DNA from: Paracoccaceae bacterium
Lineage (GTDB): Bacteria > Pseudomonadota > Alphaproteobacteria > Rhodobacterales > Rhodobacteraceae
NCBI GenBank assembly: GCA_003561595.1
Contig: PWWF01000275.1
Coordinates: forward strand, 1-12,889
DNA: 12,889 nucleotides
Direction: 5' to 3'
Shown here: positions 6,699 to 12,889 of the stretch, piece after piece
How positions within the stretch are numbered: the first letter of the stretch is position 1
How the letters are laid out: each line of letters begins with the position of its first letter
Program-made: the position numbers and the translations under genes
The notes under the pieces: model-generated
The model's input: the letters and a program-made list of their open reading frames with translations, nothing else
The model's database searches: none
Told to the model about the DNA's origin: nothing

Positions 6699-8021
6699 TC
6701 ACGCCGCGATCTCGCCGCGCAGCGAATTGGCCGCGCTTTCCACAATGCGCACGCGCGCGATCTGCCCGACCTGTGCGCGGGGGTCGGCCACATGCACGGC
6801 ATGCAGATAGTCGGATTTGCCCACCATCTGCCCCGGCAACCGGCCTGGTTTCTCGAACAGGACCGACACCTCGCGCCCGACCATCTCGGCCTGCAGGTCG
6901 CGCTGCTGCTCGGTCAACAGCGCCTGCAGGCGGCGCAGCCGGTCGCTGGCGACATCATCTGGCACATCCGCGCGCTCTGCTGCCGGGGTGCCGGGGCGTG
7001 CGGAATACTTGAAGCTATAGGCCTGCCCGTAACGGACCTCGCGCACCAACGCCATCGTGTCCTCGAAATCCTGCTCGGTCTCGCCGGGGAAGCCCACGAT
7101 GAAATCCCCCGACAAAAGCAGGTCAGGCCGGGCCGCGCGCAGCCGTTCGATCACGCGCAGATACTGCGCGGCGCTGTGCTTGCGGTTCATCGCCTTGAGG
7201 ATCCGGTCGCTGCCGGATTGCACCGGCAGATGCAGATAGGGCATCAGCTTGGGCTCATCCCCATGCGCGGCGATCAGGTCATCATCCATGTCATTGGGGT
7301 GCGATGTGGTGAAGCGTATCCGCTCCAGCCCGTCGATGCGCGCCATCTCGCGGATCAGCCGCGCCAGCGACCACGCGCCCCCGTCGCCCGCGCCGTGATA
7401 GGCATTGACGTTCTGACCCAAGAGCGTGATTTCGCACACGCCGCGTTCGACCAGATCGCGCGCCTCGCGCAGCACGCGGTCCACAGGGCGCGACACTTCG
7501 GCCCCGCGCGTATAGGGCACCACGCAAAAGGCGCAGAACTTGTCGCAGCCTTCCTGCACGGTCAGAAATGCCGCAGGCGCACGCCGCGCGCGCGGGCCCT
7601 TGGGCAGATGCTCGAACTTGTCTTCCTCGGGGAACTCGGTATCCACGGCACGCTCGCCCGCGCGCACGGCACGTTCCATCGCGGGCAGGCGGTGATAGGT
7701 CTGCGGCCCCACCACCAGATCGACCAGCGGCGCGCGGCGCATGATCTCCTCACCCTCGGCCTGCGCCACGCAGCCCGCGACCCCGATCTTCAGGTCGGGA
7801 TTGGCAGATTTCAGAGGCTTCAGCCGGCCCAGTTCGGAATAGACCTTTTCGGCGGCCTTCTCGCGGATATGACACGTGTTCAGCAGGATCATGTCGGCCT
7901 GATCGGGCGTATCCGTGACCGTATAGCCCGACGCGCCCAGCGCTTCGGCCATGCGTTCACTGTCATAGACATTCATCTGACAGCCATAGGTCTTGATGAA
8001 CAGTTTCTTCGCGTCCGTCAT
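6699..8021 (-). CDS. miaB: tRNA-2-methylthio-N6-dimethylallyladenosine synthase
   Basis: A 440-residue radical-SAM methylthiotransferase that converts i6A37 to ms2i6A37 in tRNAs reading UNN codons. Domains in order are the N-terminal UPF0004 domain, with auxiliary-cluster cysteines C14 (TYGCQMN), C50 ([11 protein letters not shown]) and C84 (VAGCVAQ); the radical SAM core, with C159, C163 and C166 (GCDKFCAFC); and a C-terminal TRAM domain (about 375-438). [16 protein letters not shown] (265-280) and [14 protein letters not shown] (306-319) are family signatures that separate it from RimO/MtaB. The ATG at 8021 gives the usual [17 protein letters not shown] opening, with a modest GAGAG upstream. 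A GTG at 8057 would add 12 residues and overlap the upstream stop by 4 nt (GTGA); it is possible but less typical. The gene lies 32 nt after the EEP gene and first in the conserved miaB-ybeZYX-lnt order. Confidence 0.96.
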   Translation of the reverse strand: MTDAKKLFIKTYGCQMNVYDSERMAEALGASGYTVTDTPDQADMILLNTCHIREKAAEKVYSELGRLKPLKSANPDLKIGVAGCVAQAEGEEIMRRAPLVDLVVGPQTYHRLPAMERAVRAGERAVDTEFPEEDKFEHLPKGPRARRAPAAFLTVQEGCDKFCAFCVVPYTRGAEVSRPVDRVLREARDLVERGVCEITLLGQNVNAYHGAGDGGAWSLARLIREMARIDGLERIRFTTSHPNDMDDDLIAAHGDEPKLMPYLHLPVQSGSDRILKAMNRKHSAAQYLRVIERLRAARPDLLLSGDFIVGFPGETEQDFEDTMALVREVRYGQAYSFKYSARPGTPAAERADVPDDVASDRLRRLQALLTEQQRDLQAEMVGREVSVLFEKPGRLPGQMVGKSDYLHAVHVADPRAQVGQIARVRIVESAANSLRGEIAA

Positions 8022-8053
8022 GAAACTCTCGCGCCGGTCGGTGGGGTTGGGGG

Positions 8054-8791
8054 TCACATAACCGCGCTTTGGACCTGGGGCAAGCTGAGGGTCGCGCGAA
8101 TGGGCAGATGATCGGACGCCTTGCGCGCCAGCACGGATTCATGCGCGCGCAGTTCGCCGATCTCGGCCCGTCTGCAGCCGATGATCCGGTCCAGCGGCAG
8201 CACTGGCATCTGCGCGGGAAAGCTGGCCATCGTCTGGGCCGAGCGTTTGACGGCGCGCAACTCGCGCCGCAGCGGCATCAGCGAACAGCCCGCCCCCAGC
8301 CGCCATTCATTGAAATCACCCATCACCAGCGAGGGGCGGCCATCCCCGGCCTCGATCTCGCGCGACAGAAACCGCGCCTGCAACAGACGCGACTGGTGCA
8401 ACAGCCCCAAGTGCGCCGCGATCACACGCAGCGGCTGGCCCGCAATGCGGATATCGGCCACGATGGCGCCACGCGGCTCCAGCCCCGGCAGGGTGACGGC
8501 GCGCGCCTCCTCGACCTCGGCGCCGCGCAACAGCAGCAGGTTGCCATGCCAGCCATGGGCCCGCAGGCCCAGCCGGTCGGTCAGCGCCACGGGCGTCAGC
8601 CCGGTCATCTCCTGCAGCAATTCGGGGTCGAGCACACCGCGCCGGTCGCCAAAGCGGCGATCCACTTCCTGCAATGCCACGATATCCGCGCCCAATTCGC
8701 CGATCACACGAACCGTGCGGTTCGGATCGCGCCGCATATCGGTTCCGACGGCTTTGTGAATATTGTACGAACTGACGATCAGATGCGACAT
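8054..8791 (-). CDS. Endonuclease/exonuclease/phosphatase-fold protein
   Basis: A 245-residue protein covering one complete EEP (DNase I-like) domain and nothing else. Expected catalytic motifs are present: N10 (SSYNIHK), E42 (ALQEVD), H127 (IAAHLGLL), D159 and N161 (GDFNEW) and D227/H228 (SDHLP). The family includes DNA repair nucleases, phosphodiesterases and sphingomyelinase-like enzymes, and the substrate cannot be chosen from sequence alone. No signal peptide or membrane segment is seen, so it is probably cytoplasmic. The ATG at 8791 gives [13 protein letters not shown] with GAGG 3 nt upstream. The in-frame ORF continues upstream to 8845, but the added residues are basic and unlike the fold. 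The TGA (8056-8054) is 32 nt before the miaB ATG, so co-transcription with miaB is likely. It is divergent from the flavoprotein gene. Confidence 0.88.
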   Translation of the reverse strand: MSHLIVSSYNIHKAVGTDMRRDPNRTVRVIGELGADIVALQEVDRRFGDRRGVLDPELLQEMTGLTPVALTDRLGLRAHGWHGNLLLLRGAEVEEARAVTLPGLEPRGAIVADIRIAGQPLRVIAAHLGLLHQSRLLQARFLSREIEAGDGRPSLVMGDFNEWRLGAGCSLMPLRRELRAVKRSAQTMASFPAQMPVLPLDRIIGCRRAEIGELRAHESVLARKASDHLPIRATLSLPQVQSAVM

Positions 8792-8814
8792 TGGCCTCGG
8801 GTGTTGCTGTTTCT

Positions 8815-8828
8815 CACCATATGTGGTG
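8815..8828. promoter_or_regulatory. Inverted repeat in the divergent gap
   Basis: The 86-nt gap between the EEP start (8791) and the flavoprotein start (8878) holds CACCA-TATG-TGGTG, a perfect 5-bp inverted repeat with a 4-nt centre. On the minus strand a TTGCAA hexamer lies 17 nt before an ATATGG hexamer within the dyad, a mediocre sigma-70-like pair pointing toward the EEP gene. The element could be an operator serving both genes, but the match is short and may be chance. Confidence 0.25.
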
Positions 8829-8877
8829 CGCCTGCGGCATTGCAATCCCTCTCATACCCGCAAGGATGGATAACGGA

Positions 8878-10059
8878 ATGAAACCGGCGCAAGAACAGGC
8901 ACTGGATGCTTTGGTGATCGGCGCAGGGCCTGCTGGCCTGATGGCGGCCGAGGTGATGGCGCGCGCAGGTCGCAAGGTCGTGATCTGCGAGGGCAAGCCC
9001 TCACCGGCGCGCAAGCTGCTGATGGCAGGCAAATCGGGGCTGAACCTGCTGAATGCCGCGCCCCTGCCCAACCAGGTCGCAACCTATGCCGAGTCGTCGG
9101 ACTGGCTGGCGCCCATGCTCCACGCCTTTGGCCCTGACCAGATCGCCGCCTGGGCCGAGGGGCTGGGGGTTACGCTTTTCACCGGCTCCTCGGGCCGCAT
9201 CTTTCCGCAAGCGATGAAGGCCTCGCCGCTCCTGCGTGCCTGGCTCGCGCGGCTGGATGCGCTGGGGGTGGAGCTGCGGCGCAACTGGCGCTGGCAGGGG
9301 GGCGCGTTCGATTTCGCAACCCCCGAAGGGCCGCGCAGCCTGACCCCGCAGGTCTGCGTGCTCGCACTTGGCGGGGCAAGCTGGGCACGGTTGGGCTCGG
9401 ACGGGGTCTGGGCCGCGCATCTGACCGCGCGCGGGGTGCCGCTTTCCCCGTTCCAGCCCGCCAATATGGGCTTTGTCTGCGACTGGTCCCACCACATGAC
9501 CCCACATTTCGGTGCCCCGATCAAGGGGGCGCGCCTGTCCGCCGGGGGCCACAGCCTGCGCGCGGAATTCACGATATCGGCAAGCGGGGTCGAAGGGGGC
9601 GGCATCTACGCGCTGTCGCGCCAGTTACGCGCAGGCGCGCCCCTCACGCTCGATCTCTTCCCCGATCTCGATGCCGCCACATTGGCCGAACGCCTCGCCC
9701 GCCAGCCGCGCAAGCTCTCGCTCACCAACCGGCTGCGCCGGGCGCTGGGCCTGACCGGCGCGCGCCTTGCCCTTATGCGCGAGTGCGCCCACCCGCTGCC
9801 CGCTGCGCCGCCGATGTTGGCGCCCGTGCTCAAGGCTTTGCCCGTGCCCCTGTCCGGCCCGCGCCCGATGGATGAGGCGATCTCGACCGCAGGCGGCATC
9901 CCCCGCGCCGCGCTGAGAGAGTCGCTGGAATTGCGCGCCTGGCCCCGCACCTTCGCGGCCGGTGAAATGCTGGATTGGGAGGCCCCCACAGGCGGCTATC
10001 TGCTCACCGCCTGCCTGGCCACCGGGCACTGGGCGGGTTGCCATGCCGCGACCCTCTGA
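8878..10059 (+). CDS. HI0933/YhiN-like (TIGR03862-type) FAD-dependent flavoprotein
   Basis: A 393-residue predicted oxidoreductase. The N-terminal Rossmann FAD motif is VIGAGPAGLMAAE (13-25), followed by an acidic residue at the end of the second strand (VVICEGK, 34-40) and the family block RKLLMAGKSGLNLLN (45-59). SGRIFPQAMKASPLL (105-119) and VLALGGASWARLGSDG (161-176) follow, and the C-terminal FAD-contacting part contains STAGGIPR (336-343) and PTGGYLLTACLATG (370-383). Function and substrate of this family are not established. It resembles the BaiN/HI0933 group; I recall the shorter alphaproteobacterial subgroup as TIGR03862, from pattern only. The ATG at 8878 is chosen because AAGGA (8862-8866) lies 11 nt upstream; the ATG at 8866 has its AAGG touching the codon. 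An in-frame TTG at 8791 would overlap the EEP start and is rejected. The gene converges on smc. Confidence 0.88.
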   Translation: MKPAQEQALDALVIGAGPAGLMAAEVMARAGRKVVICEGKPSPARKLLMAGKSGLNLLNAAPLPNQVATYAESSDWLAPMLHAFGPDQIAAWAEGLGVTLFTGSSGRIFPQAMKASPLLRAWLARLDALGVELRRNWRWQGGAFDFATPEGPRSLTPQVCVLALGGASWARLGSDGVWAAHLTARGVPLSPFQPANMGFVCDWSHHMTPHFGAPIKGARLSAGGHSLRAEFTISASGVEGGGIYALSRQLRAGAPLTLDLFPDLDAATLAERLARQPRKLSLTNRLRRALGLTGARLALMRECAHPLPAAPPMLAPVLKALPVPLSGPRPMDEAISTAGGIPRAALRESLELRAWPRTFAAGEMLDWEAPTGGYLLTACLATGHWAGCHAATL

Positions 10060-10106
10060 TTTCATCTTGCGAAAAATACTCTGGGGGGCAAGGGGGCAAC
10101 GCCCCC
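10060..10106. repeat. 3'-end hairpin element resembling a Rhodobacterales intergenic repeat
   Basis: Directly after the flavoprotein stop comes TTTCATCTTGCGAAAAATAC, then CTCTGGGGGG, then a perfect hairpin. This layout (TTTCATCTTGC, an A-rich AATACTC block, a G run, a G/C hairpin) matches a pattern I recall at gene ends in Rhodobacterales genomes. That is from memory, not a search, and there is only one copy in this window. It fills more than half of the 79-nt gap between two convergent genes. Confidence 0.5.
10092..10106. terminator. Possible bidirectional terminator hairpin
   Basis: GGGGGC (10092-10097), loop AAC, GCCCCC (10101-10106): a perfect 6-bp GC stem midway between the convergent stop codons of the flavoprotein gene and smc. 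No T tract follows on the plus strand. On the minus strand a T-rich TATTTTTCG follows about 12 nt downstream of the stem. It is therefore not a canonical intrinsic terminator, and activity in either direction is inferred from position. Confidence 0.45.
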
Positions 10107-10138
10107 AAACCCCGCCCGCGGCACTGTCCTGCGCCCGA

Positions 10139-12889
10139 TCAGGCGACCATCGTTTCGGCCTGCCGCAGGTCCACGCTGACCAGCTGGCTGACCCCGCGTT
10201 CGGCCATGGTCACCCCGAACAGGCGGTCCATCCGCGCCATGGAAATCGCGTTATGCGTGATGATCAGATAGCGCGTCTGGGTGCGGCGCGTCATCTCGTC
10301 CAGCAGATCGCAGAAGCGCGCGACATTGGCATCATCAAGCGGCGCATCGACCTCATCGAGCACGCAGATCGGGGCGGGATTGGCCAGAAACACCGCAAAG
10401 ATCAGCGCCAGCGCGGTCAAAGTCTGCTCGCCGCCTGACAAAAGCGACAGGGTCGAGAGCTTCTTGCCCGGCGGCTGGCACATGATCTCGAGCCCCGCCT
10501 CGAGCGGGTCATCGGATTCCACCAGCACCAGCCGCGCCTCGCCGCCTGCGAAAAGATGTTTGAAAAGCGTGGTGAAATTCGCGTTCACCTTGTCAAAGGC
10601 CGCCAGCAGACGCTCGCGCCCCTCGCGGTTCAGCGCGGTGATGCCATCGCGCAGCTTGGTGACGGCGGCTTCCAGATCGGCCTTTTCCTGCACCAGCATG
10701 TCATGCTCGACCCGGATTTCGGCGGCATCTTCCTCGGCGCGCAGATTGACGGCGCCCAAGGCATCGCGCGCGCGGCGCAGGCGCGTCAGTTCCGCGTCCA
10801 GCACAGAGGCGTCGGGCATGGTGTCGGGGTCAATCTCCAGCCGCGCCAGCAATTCCTCGGGTTCGCAGTCCATTTCGTCGCGCAGCCGTTCGGCGGCGGC
10901 ATCTACACTGTCGCGCGCCGCATCGCGCAGCGCCTCGCGCCGCGCGCGATCCTCGCGCGACTCGGAGGCGTGGCGCTCGGCCTGACGTTCGGCATCGGCG
11001 CAGGCGCGGGCCTGCGCCTCGCCTGCCGAGAGCGCATCGCGCGCGGTCGTGCGGCGCGTGTTGGCGCGTGCGATCTCATCCGCCAATGCGTCCTGACGCG
11101 CGGCGAACTGATCCGGCGCGCTGCTGGCCTCTGCCAGCGCATCCTCGGCTTCGGCTTTGCGGGCCTCCAGCTCGGCCACGCGCTGGGCCGCGCTTGCCAG
11201 CCGGTTGCGCCAGCCATCAAGCGATTTCGTCACCTCGCGCAGCCGCGTCGCCCGCCCCGAGGCCGCGCGCCGCAGCTCATCCACCCGCGCCCGCGCGGCC
11301 AGCATGGCCTGACGCGCGCGCTCGACTTCGCTGCGCTGCGCTTCACTGCGCGCACGCGCGTCGCCCAGCGGGGGCAGGTCGGCGGCTTGTGCCTTTGCCT
11401 GTTCCAGTTGCATGGCCAGATCGGCCCGGCGTCCCTGCAATTGCGCAAGCTGCGCGTCGGCCCCGTCCAGCCGGGCGCGCGCGCTGTCGCGCGCGCTTTC
11501 CAGCCGCGACAGGGTGCGCGCGGCCTCGCTCAGGTTTTGTTCGGCGGCGCGGCGGGCGCGGCGGGCATCGGCTTCGGCACTGGCCAGCGCGTCCAACCGG
11601 TCCTTGCGCGCGGCGTGGGCCTCGCGCGTATCGACCAGCCGCGCATCGGCCTGCGCCAGATCGGCTTGCAGGCGGTCAAGCTGATTGGCCTGTTGCAGGC
11701 GGCGGGCCGTGGCGCTGGTCGCGTCATCTGCGGCCACATGCAGCCCGTCCCAGCGCCACAGATCCCCCTCGGTCGATACAAGCCGCTGGCCCGGGCGCAG
11801 CGCAGGCTGCAAACCTGCACCTTGCGCGCGCGGGACCAGCCCTGTCTGCGACAGGCGGCGCGACAGCAGATCCGTGCCGCTGACATGCGGGGCAAGGGCT
11901 TGCGCGCCCGTGGGCAGGCCGGGCGCATCAGAGTAGGGCGCAAGCGCCACCCAGCCCGAGCCGCCTGCGGCTGGCGGCGCGCGCAAATCATCGGCCAGCG
12001 CGGCGCCGAGCGCCTGTTCATAGCCCGGCGCGACGCGTAACTCCGCCAACAGCCCCGCGCTGTCCCCGCTGTCACGCTCCAACACCTTGGCGAGGGCGCT
12101 GTGTTCGGCGCGCAGCGTGCTGGCCGCGCCCTCGGCCTCGGCCAATGTGGCGCGCGCGGCGCTCTCAAGGTCCTGCGCCTCCGTGCGGGCAGCTTCGGCC
12201 TGTGACAGCGTGTCATCGGCGCGCTCCAGCAGCGCCTGCGCGTCTGTTGCCGCGTCGCTGGCCCCGGCCAGCCCCTCGGCGGCCTCTTGCAGCCGCGCTT
12301 CCGCCTCGTGCCGCGCATCCTGTGCGCTGCGCAACGCGTCCTCTGCGCGGGCATGGCTGCGGGTCAGATCGGTGATCTGGCGTTCTGCGGATTGGTGCTG
12401 CGCGGCCAGTTGCGCAACCTCTTCGGTCAGGGCGCCTGCCTGCGCCTCGTGATCGCGCAGCGCCTCACTGGCCTCGGTCGCCGCGTGCTCTGCGTCCGAC
12501 AGCCGGGCGTCCTGACCGTCCATCGCCTTGAGCAGGCGCTCCTCCTCCGCCTCCAGTTGCGCAATCGATCCCTGCGCGTCCTGATTCAGCCCCGCCTCGC
12601 GCGTGATGTCCTGCGCAAGCTGTGTGATGCGGGCGTTGAGCGTGCGCACCGCCTCTGCCGCGCGGGCCTGTTCAGCGGCGATGGTGTCGCGCTCTACCTC
12701 CAGCCGTTGCAGGATGGCGCTGGCGACGGTTTCTTCCTCGCGCAGGGGGCTCAGCGCCTCTTCCGCGCTTGTGCGGGCGGTGGCGGCCTGTCGGGCGTCG
12801 GCCTCGGCGCGCGCGCTGTCTTGCAGGGCGGTCTGGAACGCGGCATCGGCGGCCTGGCGCGCGGCTTCGGCCTCGCGCCAGCGGCGGTA
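10139..12889 (-). CDS. smc: Chromosome segregation protein SMC, partial (N terminus outside window)
   Basis: The frame is open from the right edge (first residues YRRWREAEA) to TGA at 10139, giving 916 residues; roughly 230-240 N-terminal residues with Walker A are missing if the total is near the usual 1,150. SMC forms the ring-shaped condensin that compacts and separates chromosomes. Order here: Ala/Glu/Arg-rich coiled coil (fragment residues 1-275), SMC hinge (about 279-390, near 12055-11720), returning coiled coil (390-745) and the C-terminal ATPase half. The last has the ABC signature LSGGEQ (817-822), Walker B ICVLDEVDAPLD and the switch histidine in YLIITHN. A GTG at 12649 is in frame but lies deep within the first coiled coil, so it is an internal Val codon and not the start. 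The gene ends 80 nt from the convergent flavoprotein stop. No scpA or scpB is in view. Confidence 0.96.
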   Translation of the reverse strand, partial: YRRWREAEAARQAADAAFQTALQDSARAEADARQAATARTSAEEALSPLREEETVASAILQRLEVERDTIAAEQARAAEAVRTLNARITQLAQDITREAGLNQDAQGSIAQLEAEEERLLKAMDGQDARLSDAEHAATEASEALRDHEAQAGALTEEVAQLAAQHQSAERQITDLTRSHARAEDALRSAQDARHEAEARLQEAAEGLAGASDAATDAQALLERADDTLSQAEAARTEAQDLESAARATLAEAEGAASTLRAEHSALAKVLERDSGDSAGLLAELRVAPGYEQALGAALADDLRAPPAAGGSGWVALAPYSDAPGLPTGAQALAPHVSGTDLLSRRLSQTGLVPRAQGAGLQPALRPGQRLVSTEGDLWRWDGLHVAADDATSATARRLQQANQLDRLQADLAQADARLVDTREAHAARKDRLDALASAEADARRARRAAEQNLSEAARTLSRLESARDSARARLDGADAQLAQLQGRRADLAMQLEQAKAQAADLPPLGDARARSEAQRSEVERARQAMLAARARVDELRRAASGRATRLREVTKSLDGWRNRLASAAQRVAELEARKAEAEDALAEASSAPDQFAARQDALADEIARANTRRTTARDALSAGEAQARACADAERQAERHASESREDRARREALRDAARDSVDAAAERLRDEMDCEPEELLARLEIDPDTMPDASVLDAELTRLRRARDALGAVNLRAEEDAAEIRVEHDMLVQEKADLEAAVTKLRDGITALNREGRERLLAAFDKVNANFTTLFKHLFAGGEARLVLVESDDPLEAGLEIMCQPPGKKLSTLSLLSGGEQTLTALALIFAVFLANPAPICVLDEVDAPLDDANVARFCDLLDEMTRRTQTRYLIITHNAISMARMDRLFGVTMAERGVSQLVSVDLRQAETMVA

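Noticed and set aside
6542..6802. In-frame upstream extension of phoH into miaB
   Set aside because: The added 87 residues overlap the conserved miaB 3' end, look nothing like PhoH and lack a ribosome binding site; the TTG at 6541 is better supported.
8022..8057. GTG start of miaB at 8057
   Set aside because: It would overlap the EEP stop by 4 nt, which is attractive, but it adds 12 non-conserved residues. The ATG at 8021 gives the typical MiaB opening. Not fully excluded.
6330..8111. 593-aa plus-strand frame over miaB
   Set aside because: The longest shadow frame in the window, but miaB on the opposite strand has all radical-SAM cysteines. The translation has no recognisable fold.
10556..12040. 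494-aa plus-strand frame over smc
   Set aside because: Antisense to the smc coiled coil, whose Ala/Glu/Arg codons give few stop codons on the other strand; the translation is low complexity.
10139..12649. smc starting at the GTG at 12649
   Set aside because: The frame stays open to the right edge with coiled-coil sequence, and the Walker A head must lie further upstream, so this codon is internal.

Overview
The window is GC-rich and densely packed. It looks like a chromosomal housekeeping segment from an alphaproteobacterium, most likely Rhodobacterales. That placement is inferred from protein style, the gene set and a 3'-end hairpin motif that I recall from that group; it was not tested by a search. 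I see no mobile element, CRISPR array, tRNA, rRNA or phage gene. Nothing here amounts to a previously undescribed system. Ten protein genes account for almost all of the sequence, two of them cut by the window edges.

Layout. Positions 1-1176 (minus strand) hold a DMT/EamA-type membrane transporter followed 10 nt later by a SRAP (HMCES/YedK-like) abasic-site shield protein, truncated by the left edge. A 101-nt divergent gap with a small dyad leads to deoA (thymidine phosphorylase, plus strand, 1278-2588). Its stop codon directly abuts the stop codon of lnt on the other strand, with no spacer.

From 8791 down to 2589 all genes are on the minus strand. In transcription order they are an endonuclease/exonuclease/phosphatase-fold protein, miaB, phoH (ybeZ), ybeY, corC (ybeX) and lnt. 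The last five keep the same order as E. coli miaB-ybeZYX-lnt. They combine tRNA modification (MiaB), a predicted RNA-linked ATPase (PhoH), rRNA maturation/RNase (YbeY), a CBS-domain protein of the CorC family and lipoprotein N-acylation (Lnt). Spacings from phoH to lnt are short or overlapping. The only sizeable gap is the 157 nt between miaB and phoH, and phoH appears to start at a TTG codon with a good Shine-Dalgarno.

A divergent flavoprotein of the HI0933/YhiN-like (TIGR03862-type) family occupies 8878-10059 (plus strand). It converges on smc (chromosome condensation SMC protein, minus strand, 10139 to the right edge), whose N-terminal ATPase half is outside the window. The 79 nt between their stop codons hold a hairpin-bearing repeat-like element that may serve as a terminator.
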